Shown here: positions 37,796 to 46,803 of the stretch, one piece after another
How positions within the stretch are numbered: position 1 is the first letter of the stretch
Layout: every line of letters starts with the position of its first letter
Origin: Pseudomonadota bacterium
GTDB lineage: Bacteria > Pseudomonadota > Gammaproteobacteria > Burkholderiales > Rhodocyclaceae
Length of the DNA: 64,000 nt
Direction: 5' to 3'
Assembly: GCA_018241695.1 (NCBI GenBank)
Contig: JAFEDH010000025.1
Span: forward strand, 62,001-126,000
Position numbers and translations under genes: made by a program
Notes under the pieces: generated by a model
Database searches by the model: none
Told to the model about the DNA's origin: nothing
The model's input: only the letters and a program-made list of their open reading frames with translations

Positions 37796-38596
37796 TCAGG
37801 CAGGGAGCGGATCCGGGTTGCCCATGGCCGTGGTATTGATGCCACCGTCCACATACATGATCTCGCCCGTGATCCCGCTGGCCAGGTCGGAAAGCAGAAA
37901 CGCCGCGGCATTCCCCACTTCCTCGATAGTCACATTGCGGCGCAAGGGCGCATGGTGGGCGTTATAGGCAAGGAGCTTGCCGAAATTACCGATCCCGGAG
38001 GCCGCCAGGGTCTTGATCGGCCCAGCCGAAATTGCGTTGGCACGCACCCCCTGGGGTCCCAGGCAATAGGCCAGATAGCGGGTTGCCGCTTCCAGACTGG
38101 CCTTGGCCAATCCCATGGTGTTGTAGTTGGGCATGGTGCGTTCCGCACCCAGGTAGGTCAGAGCAAGAACGGAAGCGTTCTGTCCCTTCAACAGCAAGGG
38201 ACGGGCGGCCTTGGCCAGGGCGGGGAAGCTGTAGGATGAAACATCGTGCGCAATACGGAAGGCATCGCGATTGATCCCGTCGAGGAAATCACCTTCGATG
38301 GCCTCGGTCGGTGCGAAGGCGACGGAGTGCACCAGGCCATCGAGACTGCCCCATGCCTGACCCAGATCGGCGAAAAGCTTGTCGATTTCGGCATCGCTGC
38401 CGACATCGCAGGGGAAAATGAGTTTGCTGCCGAACTCTTCGGCGAACTTGGCAAGGCGATCCTTGAACCGTTCATTCTGGTAGGTGAAGGCCAGTTCGGC
38501 GCCCTCGCGATGACAGGCCTTGGCAATGCCATAGGCGATCGAACGGTTGGAAAGCAGACCGGTGAGCAGTATCTTCTTGCCGGCGAGAAAACCCAT
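37796..38596 (-). CDS. fabI: Enoyl-[acyl-carrier-protein] reductase (NADH) FabI
   Basis: Reduces enoyl-ACP in the last step of each fatty-acid elongation cycle. It has 266 residues of the short-chain dehydrogenase fold. FabI-type catalytic residues are Y158 and K165 (Y-x6-K), with Y148 ten residues before. The nucleotide-binding start is [13 protein letters not shown] rather than a plain TGxxxGxG, as in other FabI. It is divergent from the solute-binding lipoprotein gene. Confidence 0.96.
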   Translation of the reverse strand: MGFLAGKKILLTGLLSNRSIAYGIAKACHREGAELAFTYQNERFKDRLAKFAEEFGSKLIFPCDVGSDAEIDKLFADLGQAWGSLDGLVHSVAFAPTEAIEGDFLDGINRDAFRIAHDVSSYSFPALAKAARPLLLKGQNASVLALTYLGAERTMPNYNTMGLAKASLEAATRYLAYCLGPQGVRANAISAGPIKTLAASGIGNFGKLLAYNAHHAPLRRNVTIEEVGNAAAFLLSDLASGITGEIMYVDGGINTTAMGNPDPLPA

Positions 38597-38624
38597 TGCA
38601 TGACCCCGTTGAAAAGACGGATCG

Positions 38625-38630
38625 ATTATA
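38625..38630 (-). promoter_or_regulatory. -10 element of the fabI promoter
   Basis: A perfect TATAAT on the minus strand lies 28 bases before the fabI ATG. No good -35 was found at 16-18 bases, so strength or activation is uncertain. Confidence 0.45.
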
Positions 38631-38655
38631 TAGCGCTTCCGCTAAACTCCCCGGC

Positions 38656-40779
38656 ATGGGCAAGGTTTTGGCGTTTCTGGCAATTTTTCTGGCGAGCTGT
38701 GGTTCGACCTGGAACGACCCCTATCCCGCTGCCGAAAAAGGCGCCAACATCCTCTATTCCGCCTTTACCGAGCGCCCCAAGCATCTGGATCCGGTGCAAT
38801 CCTATGCCGAGAACGAAGCGGTCTTCACTTCCCAGATTTATGAACCACCGCTTCAATATCACTACCTGAAACGTCCCTACGAAGTCATTCCGGCAACCGC
38901 CGTCTCGCTTCCGGTCCCGGATTACCGGGATGCCGCCGGACGACAGGTGCCTGCCGGAGCCCCCCCCGATCGCACCGCCTACACCGATTACGTGATCCGG
39001 ATCCGGCCCGGCATCCGTTACCAGCCCCATCCGGCCTTCGCGGAGGCCGATCCCGATCTCACCGGTATTCACCGTCTGGCCGACTTTCCCCATCAGGGGA
39101 GCCGGGAGTTGACCGCCGATGATTACGTGTACGAAATCAAGCGCCTCGCCCATCCGCACCTGCACTCTCCCGTCTTCGGATTGATGCGGGAATATATCGT
39201 TGGCCTCGACGATCTGGCCCAGGCGCTCAAATCAGCCTCTGACGCACATCCCGGGCAATGGCTCGATTTGCGACAGTTCCCCCTCGCCGGTGCCGAAGCC
39301 CTGGATCGCTATCGTTACCGGATCCGGATCAAGGGTCGCTACCCGCAGTTTCTTTACTGGCTGGCCATGCCCTTTTTCGCACCGATTCCCTGGGAAGCAG
39401 ACCGTTTCTATCAATTACCAGGCATGGCCGAGCGCAATCTGAATCTGGACTGGTATCCAATCGGTACAGGCCCCTACATGCTTACCGAGAACGACCCCAA
39501 TTCACGCATGGTGCTGGAGCGCAATCCCAATTTCCGTGGCGAACCCTATCCATGCGAAGGCGAACCCGAAGACCAGACAGCCGGGCTGCTGGCGGATTGC
39601 GGCAAAACCATGCCCTTCATCGACAAGGCGGTGTTCACCCGGGAGAAAGAGCAGATTCCCTACTGGAACAAATTTCTTCAGGGGTATTACGACGCCTCGG
39701 GTATTTCCTCCGACTCATTCGATCAGGCAGTGCAGGTAGGCAGCCACGGCGAGGCGGGACTTACCGACGACATGCGCCGGCAGGGTATTCAGCTCAGCAC
39801 TTCGGTCGCCACCTCGACCATGTACATGGGCTTCAACTGGCTCGATTCCACCGTGGGAGGCCCGTCCGAGCGGGCACGCAAGCTGCGGCTGGCGATTTCC
39901 ATTGCGCTGGATCAGGAAGAATTCATTTCCATCTTTCTCAATGGTCGCGGCATTCCGGCCCAGGACCCTATTCCACCCGGAATTTTCGGACATCGGGAAG
40001 GACCGGCGGGCATCGACCCCGGACTGTATACCTGGACCGATGCCGGACCCCGACGGCGCAGCATCGACGAAGCCCGCCGCCTGCTGGCCGAAGCCGGTTA
40101 TCCGGATGGCCGCGATTCCCGTACCGGCCAGCCGCTGATCATCAATCTCGACACCACGCTGACAGGTTTGGGCGCAAAGGCCCGGGTGGACTGGCTGCTC
40201 AAACAATTCGACAAGCTGCATCTGCAACTCGTGGTGCGCAGCACGGATTTCAACCGGTTCCAGGAAAAGCTGCTCAAGGGCAATGCCCAGTTGTTCTACT
40301 TTGGCTGGAACGCGGACTACCCCGACCCGGAAAACTTTCTTTTCCTGCTCTATGGCCCCCAGGGAAAGGCCCGTTTCCAGGGGGAAAATGCCGCCAATTA
40401 CGCCAACCCCGAATATGACCGTCTGTTCGAACAAATGAAGACGATGGAGAACAGTCCGCAGCGCCAGGCAATCATCGACCGCATGGTGGCCATCCTGCAC
40501 CACGATGCTCCCTGGGTATGGGGCTTCCATCCCAAGGATTACACCCTGGCCCATCAGTGGGTACACAATCGCAAGCCATCCAAGGTTGGCCACAACACGC
40601 TCCAGTATCAACGCATCGATGCCGCTTTGCGTGATCGGCTGCGGACGCAGTGGAACCGGCCCGAGCCATGGCCTCTGGTAGTAGTTGCAGTGCTGCTGGC
40701 CATGCTCGCCCTGCCCGCATTCGGCACCTACAGACGCCGGGAAAATCATCGCGCCACGACAAAGACGCCGCACGCCTGA
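38656..40779 (+). CDS. Peptide-type solute-binding lipoprotein (family 5) with C-terminal membrane segment
   Basis: A family 5 extracellular solute-binding protein, as used by peptide and nickel importers, of 707 residues, which is larger than usual (about 500-600). It starts with a lipoprotein signal peptide whose lipobox is LASC (C15). The central part has typical SBP_bac_5 features such as DWYPIGTGPYMLTENDPN and LAISIALDQEEF. Unusually, a second membrane segment lies at the C-terminus (WPLVVVAVLLAMLALPAF) followed by a basic tail. No permease or ATPase gene is near; a sensor kinase gene follows after 40 bases. The ATG chosen is the one that gives a clean lipoprotein signal. Confidence 0.86.
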   Translation: MGKVLAFLAIFLASCGSTWNDPYPAAEKGANILYSAFTERPKHLDPVQSYAENEAVFTSQIYEPPLQYHYLKRPYEVIPATAVSLPVPDYRDAAGRQVPAGAPPDRTAYTDYVIRIRPGIRYQPHPAFAEADPDLTGIHRLADFPHQGSRELTADDYVYEIKRLAHPHLHSPVFGLMREYIVGLDDLAQALKSASDAHPGQWLDLRQFPLAGAEALDRYRYRIRIKGRYPQFLYWLAMPFFAPIPWEADRFYQLPGMAERNLNLDWYPIGTGPYMLTENDPNSRMVLERNPNFRGEPYPCEGEPEDQTAGLLADCGKTMPFIDKAVFTREKEQIPYWNKFLQGYYDASGISSDSFDQAVQVGSHGEAGLTDDMRRQGIQLSTSVATSTMYMGFNWLDSTVGGPSERARKLRLAISIALDQEEFISIFLNGRGIPAQDPIPPGIFGHREGPAGIDPGLYTWTDAGPRRRSIDEARRLLAEAGYPDGRDSRTGQPLIINLDTTLTGLGAKARVDWLLKQFDKLHLQLVVRSTDFNRFQEKLLKGNAQLFYFGWNADYPDPENFLFLLYGPQGKARFQGENAANYANPEYDRLFEQMKTMENSPQRQAIIDRMVAILHHDAPWVWGFHPKDYTLAHQWVHNRKPSKVGHNTLQYQRIDAALRDRLRTQWNRPEPWPLVVVAVLLAMLALPAFGTYRRRENHRATTKTPHA

Positions 40780-40819
40780 CCAGCCACCCTTCTCCAACGG
40801 CAAGGTAGACTGCCACCGG

Positions 40820-42247
40820 ATGAATTCTGGCTGGCGTTATCTCCGCACTTTCCCGCAACTACTCGTGACGGGCTTCGGTCTTGTCGCCCTGCCGCTGGCG
40901 CTTGGCCTGATCGGCAATGCACTCTCCATACGCCATCTTTCCGACCAAAGCCAGCAGGTCGTGTATCAATCCGTCCGGATATCCCAGTCCAGCCGCGCAC
41001 TGATCGAAACGGTTGCCGCCGAAGAGCGTGCGGCCAGGCAATTTCTGGTGCTGGGAGACACAGTGCTGTACCAGGACTATGTCGCCCAGCATCGCAGACT
41101 GCTCGATATCACATCGAGACTCTCGGCGTACCCTCTGGATCATTTGCAACGTGAGCTGCTCACCCGAATCCGCCAGCAGGAACATGAAATTCATACAGAT
41201 CTCTCCGGACCGGATGGAGCGCGCATGAAGGATGGCGTGCTGGCCAGCCGATTTTCCAGTCTGGGCGACATGGCCAGTCTTATGCTTGCTCAAGGCATCG
41301 CTGCCACTGACCGGGAAGTCATCCGATTACGCGAACTTGCCACCGATGCCGAGCGCATCACCTACTATCAGCTGGCGGCCCTGCTGCCAATTGCTGCTTT
41401 GCTTGTGGCCGGATTCTCCCGCCTGCTCTCACGCCCCATTACCCAGATCAAATCCTCGATCGCGACACTCCGCTATGGGCGCTTCGAAAGAAGCATCAAT
41501 GTCGATGGTCCCCGTGATCTGGAAGACCTGGGACATCAACTGGATCGTCTGCGGCTGCGATTGGTAGAACTCGAGGAACAAAAAAGCCGATTCCTGCGCC
41601 AGATTTCACACGAGCTCAAAACCCCGCTTACCGCACTGTACGAAGGTGCCAGTCTTCTCGACGAAGAGATCGCCGGACCATTGAATCCCCGACAAAAGGA
41701 ACTGCTACGAATCCTCACCGATAACAGCCGGCAATTACGGCGACTGATCGAGGATCTGCTGGCCTATGCGGCCGCCGAATTCGAACAGGCTGCCATCAAG
41801 CGCTCGTATTTCCCGCTGGATGATCTTGTCAAGACTGTCATCGACAAACACGCATTGTCCATTCAGGCGCGGGAGTTACAGATCGAGACCCGCATCCACG
41901 ACGTCACCCTCCATGCGGACCGCGAACGTATGCGTTGTGTGCTCGACAACCTGTTGTCCAATGCCATCAAGCACTCCCCGATGGAAACAGTGATCTCGAT
42001 CGGTGCATGGCTGGAGGCCAAAGAAGTGGTGATTGAAATCGCCGATGCAGGCCCGGGCATCCCCGCTGCGGATCACGACCGGATTTTCGATCCCTTCTAT
42101 CAGGGGACCACACCATCTCGTTCCCCGTTAAAAGGTTCAGGACTGGGCTTGTCCATCGCTCGTGAACATATTCTCGCTCACGGGGGACGCATCCAGCTCA
42201 TGGAGGGCGCCGGAGCACGCTTTCAAATAAGGCTTCTCCTGCCATGA
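40820..42247 (+). CDS. glrK: Sensor histidine kinase, GlrK/QseE type
   Basis: Inner-membrane sensor kinase of 475 residues. Two membrane segments (about 14-34 and 176-196) bracket a periplasmic helical domain; a HAMP domain follows. The phosphorylated histidine is H264 in the H-box HELKTPLTAL. N, G1 and G2 boxes are seen as DNLLSNAIKHS, DAGPGIP and GSGLGLSI. It overlaps the lipoprotein gene by 4 bases, and its cognate regulator is encoded two genes on. In enterobacteria this system controls glmY; no sRNA was recognised here. Confidence 0.9.
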   Translation: MNSGWRYLRTFPQLLVTGFGLVALPLALGLIGNALSIRHLSDQSQQVVYQSVRISQSSRALIETVAAEERAARQFLVLGDTVLYQDYVAQHRRLLDITSRLSAYPLDHLQRELLTRIRQQEHEIHTDLSGPDGARMKDGVLASRFSSLGDMASLMLAQGIAATDREVIRLRELATDAERITYYQLAALLPIAALLVAGFSRLLSRPITQIKSSIATLRYGRFERSINVDGPRDLEDLGHQLDRLRLRLVELEEQKSRFLRQISHELKTPLTALYEGASLLDEEIAGPLNPRQKELLRILTDNSRQLRRLIEDLLAYAAAEFEQAAIKRSYFPLDDLVKTVIDKHALSIQARELQIETRIHDVTLHADRERMRCVLDNLLSNAIKHSPMETVISIGAWLEAKEVVIEIADAGPGIPAADHDRIFDPFYQGTTPSRSPLKGSGLGLSIAREHILAHGGRIQLMEGAGARFQIRLLLP

Positions 42248-42762
42248 GACCCGTGCGAACCGCATGCTTTACCCTGCTGATCCTCATGAGTGCCTGTACA
42301 TCCTTGGCACCGCAGGGAAAGCAGAATCCGTATTGGCTCAAAACCACATCACCCTTCATTTCCATAACCGAATCATTGCTGTCCTACCATGAGTACGTCT
42401 TCAAGCTGCCCAGCACGGAATGGAGCAAGGAGTACGAACAGGTGAAAGAAGCGGCAAAACGAGACAACAGCGAATTCCAGCGCCTGCGTCTTGCTATCGC
42501 GGGCGCCGTGCCGCTGGCGGGCATGCGCGAACATGCCCGGGCACTGCAGCAACTGGATCAGCTTGAGCGTGAAGCGCAGAAATCAGCTTCACCGCAACTC
42601 CCCCTGATCACATCATTGCGCGCCGAATTGGCCGAACGGCGACGTCTTGAAGACACACTGCGGGAAGAAATTCGACGTAGCGATGATCTTTCACAAAAGC
42701 TGGATGCCCTGAAAGCCATAGAACGCAGCCTGCAGGATCGCTCCGGAGGGCGCAGCCGATGA
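42244..42762 (+). CDS. QseG-like lipoprotein
   Basis: A 172-residue lipoprotein with lipobox LMSAC (C18) and a helical, probably coiled-coil, C-terminal half rich in Glu, Arg and Leu. Its place between a GlrK-type kinase and a GlrR-type regulator matches qseG in enterobacteria, where the outer-membrane lipoprotein stimulates the kinase. Sequence similarity by eye is limited to layout, so the name rests mainly on context. It overlaps both neighbours by 4 bases (ATGA). Confidence 0.75.
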   Translation: MRPVRTACFTLLILMSACTSLAPQGKQNPYWLKTTSPFISITESLLSYHEYVFKLPSTEWSKEYEQVKEAAKRDNSEFQRLRLAIAGAVPLAGMREHARALQQLDQLEREAQKSASPQLPLITSLRAELAERRRLEDTLREEIRRSDDLSQKLDALKAIERSLQDRSGGRSR

Positions 42763-44105
42763 ATCGCCATATCCTCCTGGTAGATGATGATCCCGATCTC
42801 CTGCACCTGCTCACCATCCGTCTCGAAGCAGCCGGCTACAGGATCACGGCAGCCAATGGCGGCAAACATGCCCTTGCTCTTCTTGCGGCAGAAACTCCCG
42901 ACGTGGTGATTACCGACATGCGCATGCCGGAGATCGACGGATCGGCGCTGTTCGCCACCATCCGTAAGGATTTTCCAGGATTGCCCGTCATCATGCTGAC
43001 CGCTCACGGCACGATTCCCGAAGCGGTTGAGGCGACCCGGAGCGGTGTGTTCAGCTATCTCACCAAACCCTACGAACCCCAGGCACTGCTGGCCGAAGTT
43101 GCCAGAGCAGCCGCACTCAGTGTTCCGGCTCCGGGCAGAGGAATGGACGTCTCGTGGCGCGAAGAAATTGTGACCCGTAATCCTGCGATGGAAACTCTGC
43201 TGGCCCAGGCCTGGCAGATCGCCAAAAGTGATGCGCGGGTTCTGATTTACGGCGCATCGGGCACCGGCAAGGAGCTGCTGGCCCGCGCCATCCACCGCAG
43301 CAGTCTCCGCCGGGATGGGCCCTTTCTTGCGGTGAACTGTGGCGCCATCCCGGAGCAGCTGCTGGAATCGGAGCTCTTCGGCCACACCAAAGGCGCGTTC
43401 ACAGGTGCGATACGTGATCAGCGCGGTCTGTTTCAGGAAGCCAATGGCGGCACATTGCTGCTCGATGAAATTGGCGACATGCCCCTGCCGCTCCAGGTCA
43501 AGCTGTTGCGCGTTCTGGAAGAACAGCAGATTCGTCCTGTCGGCTCAGCACACAGCCAGCCGGTGGATGTACGCATTCTGTCCGCCACTCACCGCTCGCT
43601 CGAAAACGAGATTGCCGCAGGCCGCTTTCGTGAAGACCTGCGTTATCGGCTCCAGGTCGTCACTTTGACATTACCCACCCTGGCCCAACGGCACGATGAC
43701 ATTCATCTCCTGGCCACCCATTTCCTGCGCAATCTGAGCCAGAAATACGACAAGACCATCAACGGCTTTGCTCCCGAAGCGCTGGAACTGCTTGCCACCG
43801 CCTCCTGGCCGGGCAATATCCGCCAACTTCACAATGTGGTGGAACAGGCGGTCGTCCTGAGCACCGACCCGCTCATTTCAGCCTCGCAGTTGCGCAGCAG
43901 CCTGGCCATGCCAGCGGATGGCTTCACCTCTCTGGAAGAAGCCCGTAACAGCTTCGAGCGTGACTATCTGGTCAAGCTATTGCGTCTGACCGGCGGCCAT
44001 GTGGCCCGGGCAGCACGGATGGCACAACGGAACCGTACCGAGTTCTACAAGCTTCTGCAGCGTCACCGGATCGATCCCACCCTTTTCAAGGAAGACCGGA
44101 ATTGA
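42759..44105 (+). CDS. glrR: Sigma-54-dependent response regulator, GlrR/QseF type
   Basis: A 448-residue NtrC-class regulator. The receiver domain has the phosphorylated aspartate D53 ([12 protein letters not shown]). The AAA+ domain has Walker A GASGTGKE (near 165) and an intact GAFTGA loop (near 211), so it should contact sigma-54. The C-terminus is a Fis-type helix-turn-helix. It is coupled to the lipoprotein gene by ATGA. I did not find a convincing sigma-54 promoter in the gap before the next gene. Confidence 0.93.
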   Translation: MNRHILLVDDDPDLLHLLTIRLEAAGYRITAANGGKHALALLAAETPDVVITDMRMPEIDGSALFATIRKDFPGLPVIMLTAHGTIPEAVEATRSGVFSYLTKPYEPQALLAEVARAAALSVPAPGRGMDVSWREEIVTRNPAMETLLAQAWQIAKSDARVLIYGASGTGKELLARAIHRSSLRRDGPFLAVNCGAIPEQLLESELFGHTKGAFTGAIRDQRGLFQEANGGTLLLDEIGDMPLPLQVKLLRVLEEQQIRPVGSAHSQPVDVRILSATHRSLENEIAAGRFREDLRYRLQVVTLTLPTLAQRHDDIHLLATHFLRNLSQKYDKTINGFAPEALELLATASWPGNIRQLHNVVEQAVVLSTDPLISASQLRSSLAMPADGFTSLEEARNSFERDYLVKLLRLTGGHVARAARMAQRNRTEFYKLLQRHRIDPTLFKEDRN

Positions 44106-44281
44106 GTGCCAACCAGGAGCAGACCTCCAGCAAAGGGCATTTGACCAGGCTCCACTTACAAAGTGTTGCCAAATGAAATATCCGTGTGGTTATCTTTCCG
44201 CCTTTACGTTCGTTTCTGCTGTCAGGTGCGATAGACCGTGCCTCCATTCGCAGGACAACTCACCATTAAGGAGTAAGTGAC

Positions 44282-44680
44282 ATGAAAAGCAAGCTAGCCG
44301 TAGGCGCCCTGATCGCCGCCATCGCAGTACCGGTTTTTGCCCAGTCCAGCCCCGTCAATCAGGTGGGACAGGACAATGCCCAGATCCGTCGCGACAACCG
44401 TGACATCCGTGCGGACCAGAAAGATATTCGCAAGGACGAGCGCCAGCTCAATACCGACCGCCGCGACCGCAATGCCGACCAGAGGGCCGAGGACAAAGAC
44501 ATCAAGAAGGGTGATTACAAGGACGCCAGGAAGGAAGAAATGGCGCGCGAGCACGAGCAGCACGAGATGAATCACGAACGACACGATATCGCCAAGGACC
44601 GGGCCGATCTGCATCATGACCGCATGGAACGGAATCAGGAAATTCACAAGCGCAATCATGAGGCGGGGCGGATCAAGTAA
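44282..44680 (+). CDS. Small, highly charged periplasmic protein
   Basis: A 132-residue precursor with a clear signal peptide (about 1-21, cleavage after VFA). The mature part is extremely hydrophilic, made mostly of Asp, Arg, Lys, Glu, His and Asn, with few large hydrophobics. It repeats units of about seven residues, such as RRDNRDI, RADQKDI, RKDERQL, suggesting one long helix. Histidine clusters near the C-terminus could bind metal. AAGGAG lies 8 bases before the ATG. A strong terminator follows. I do not recognise the family. It follows glrR on the same strand after 176 bases. Confidence 0.75.
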   Translation: MKSKLAVGALIAAIAVPVFAQSSPVNQVGQDNAQIRRDNRDIRADQKDIRKDERQLNTDRRDRNADQRAEDKDIKKGDYKDARKEEMAREHEQHEMNHERHDIAKDRADLHHDRMERNQEIHKRNHEAGRIK

Positions 44681-44734
44681 TTCCGCCACAGGACAACCGG
44701 TCCGTATCCTGCGGACCGTGCAGGTATCACGAAT

Positions 44735-44777
44735 CAGAGGGGGCCGCTACCACATGGCGCGGCCCCTTCTGTGATTT
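44735..44777 (+). terminator. Rho-independent terminator after the charged periplasmic protein
   Basis: A 13-bp stem with one mismatch (44735-44747 with 44759-44771) and an 11-base loop is followed by TTTT at 44774-44777. It ends against the lolD stop codon. No U run follows on the minus strand. Confidence 0.75.
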
Positions 44778-45488
44778 TCAGGCTGACAGTCGCCCGTCAG
44801 TCAGCCGCAGAACCCGCCCGGTACGTTCTGCCAGAGCCGGATCATGTGTAACAACGACCAAGCCGGCGCCGCGCTCGCGATTGAGATCGAGCATCAGCTG
44901 AAAAACGATTTCCGCAGTATGACGGTCCAGATTGCCGGTGGGTTCATCCGCCAGCAAGCACAGGGGCTCGGAAACCAGTGCCCGGGCAATGGCCGCGCGC
45001 TGCCGCTCTCCGCCGGAAAGTTCCCCTGGACGATGCTCGACCCGATGCCCCAGGCCGACACGTTCAAGCATCGATTGGGCGCGGGATTCGGCTTTCAATT
45101 TATCCATACGCCGGATCAGGAGCGGCATCGCCACATTCTCCAGAGCGCTGAACTCGGGTAGCAGATGATGGAACTGGTAGATAAAACCCAGAGCTTCGTT
45201 ACGCAATCTGCACCGCTCGGCTTCGGCGATACCATGCAGATCGCGTTCTCCCAGCAAAACTCGACCGGCACTGGGACGATCCAGCCCGCCGAGCAGATGC
45301 AGCAGCGTGCTCTTGCCCGAACCGCTGGCACCGACAATGGCGACCGACTCCCCCACCCCCAGGCGAAAATCCACGCCATCGAGTACGCGCACGGTATTCG
45401 CTCCACTGCCAAACTGTTTGCTCAGGCCGTGACATTCCAGCACGCCGGGTACCGCTTCTCTCGCGTTCATCACGAGGGCATCATTCAT
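44778..45488 (-). CDS. lolD: Lipoprotein-releasing system ATP-binding protein LolD
   Basis: ATPase of the LolCDE exporter that extracts outer-membrane lipoproteins from the inner membrane to LolA. The 236-residue protein has Walker [10 protein letters not shown], the signature [15 protein letters not shown], Walker B LLADEP and the switch histidine in VVTHD. The LolD-typical motif [17 protein letters not shown] is present. The ATG chosen overlaps the lolC stop by 8 bases; other starts lie nine codons up or six codons down. Confidence 0.94.
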   Translation of the reverse strand: MNDALVMNAREAVPGVLECHGLSKQFGSGANTVRVLDGVDFRLGVGESVAIVGASGSGKSTLLHLLGGLDRPSAGRVLLGERDLHGIAEAERCRLRNEALGFIYQFHHLLPEFSALENVAMPLLIRRMDKLKAESRAQSMLERVGLGHRVEHRPGELSGGERQRAAIARALVSEPLCLLADEPTGNLDRHTAEIVFQLMLDLNRERGAGLVVVTHDPALAERTGRVLRLTDGRLSA

Positions 45489-46734
45489 AACGCAGTGCCT
45501 CGGCGGGATTGACACGCGAAGCGCGCCAGCTCGGGTACAGGGTGGCCAGCAGGGTCAGGGCAAGAGACACACCGGCGATGATATGGACATCCCCCCAGTG
45601 CAGATCGGACGGCAGGTCGGAGATGTAATACACATCCTTGGCCAGAAAATGAACGCCCAGTACTCGCTCCAGGAATGGAACCACAACATCGATATTGAGT
45701 GCCAGGGCCACGCCACCGGCGATTCCCAGCGCGAGCCCTGTCACACCGATGGCGATGCCCTGGATGACGAATATGGCCATGATGCTGCCGGGACTGGCTC
45801 CCAGGGTGCGCAGAATGGCGATATCGGCCTGTTTGTCCGTCACCGCCATGACCAGGGTAGAGACGATGTTGAAAGCCGCTACAGCCACGATCAGCAGCAG
45901 GATAAGAAACATCATGGTTTTCTCGATCTGCACTGCACGGAAAAAATTGGCATGGCCCCGGGTCCAGTCCGTCACATAGGTATCGGCAGGCAGATAACGG
46001 AACAATTCCCGCGCCACATGGGGCGCATCGAACAGATCATCCAGCTTGAGCCGCACACCGGAAACCCTGTCGCCCATGCGATAGAGCTTCTGCGCATCCG
46101 TCATATGGATCAGCGCCAGGCCGGAGTCGTACTCATACATGCCCACATCGAAGATACCCACCACGGTGAACTGCTTGATGCGTGGCAATACCGCCGCCGG
46201 TGTCACCAAACCCTGGGCGGCGATCATGGTCACCTTGTCGCCACGCATCACACCAAGACTGCGAGCCAGATCGGCACCCAGGATAATGCCGAAGCCGCCT
46301 GCCTTGAGATCACCCAGACGTCCCTGGCGCATATGGGTACCGAAATCGGCGACCCGGTCCTCGTCTTCGGGAAGGATGCCTCGCACCATCACGCCCTTCA
46401 CCGTTCCATCGAAGGAAAGCATGCTCTGTGACTGCACATAGGGCGCCACCGCCTGGACCTTGGGGTGCCGGGCCGCAGCCTGTGCGATAGCGGGCCAGTC
46501 GGATAGCTCGTCACCATCGGCGGAGATCTGGATATGGGCGGCCACGCCGAGGATGCGCGTGCGCAATTCCTTCTGGAACCCGTTCATCACCGAGAGTACG
46601 ACGATCAATGCCGCCACCCCCAGGGCCAGACCGGCCATGGAGATGGAGGAAATGAAGGAGATGAAGCGGTTGCGGCCGGCGCCGCGCTTCCTGGCCCGTG
46701 TGTAGCGCAGGCCGATGAGGAGTTCGTATTTCAC
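45481..46734 (-). CDS. lolC: Lipoprotein-releasing system permease LolC/E
   Basis: Transmembrane subunit of LolCDE, 417 residues, with one N-terminal membrane helix (about 25-50), a large periplasmic domain, and three C-terminal helices (FtsX type). The opening [12 protein letters not shown] and [10 protein letters not shown] are characteristic. Only one permease gene is present, so it may form a homodimer, as in bacteria with a single LolF-like subunit; a second permease elsewhere cannot be excluded. Confidence 0.92.
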   Translation of the reverse strand: MKYELLIGLRYTRARKRGAGRNRFISFISSISMAGLALGVAALIVVLSVMNGFQKELRTRILGVAAHIQISADGDELSDWPAIAQAAARHPKVQAVAPYVQSQSMLSFDGTVKGVMVRGILPEDEDRVADFGTHMRQGRLGDLKAGGFGIILGADLARSLGVMRGDKVTMIAAQGLVTPAAVLPRIKQFTVVGIFDVGMYEYDSGLALIHMTDAQKLYRMGDRVSGVRLKLDDLFDAPHVARELFRYLPADTYVTDWTRGHANFFRAVQIEKTMMFLILLLIVAVAAFNIVSTLVMAVTDKQADIAILRTLGASPGSIMAIFVIQGIAIGVTGLALGIAGGVALALNIDVVVPFLERVLGVHFLAKDVYYISDLPSDLHWGDVHIIAGVSLALTLLATLYPSWRASRVNPAEALRYE

Positions 46735-46803
46735 GGGGCTGATTCTAGCCCGGAAGCCCTCACCCGCAGAGTACCGGGCGAGGAGAGCAGCGCCGGTCTT
46801 CGC

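Noticed and set aside
44106..44281. Possible sigma-54 promoter driven by the GlrR-type regulator
   Set aside because: The best TGGCA-like match is on the wrong strand and lacks the GC at -12.
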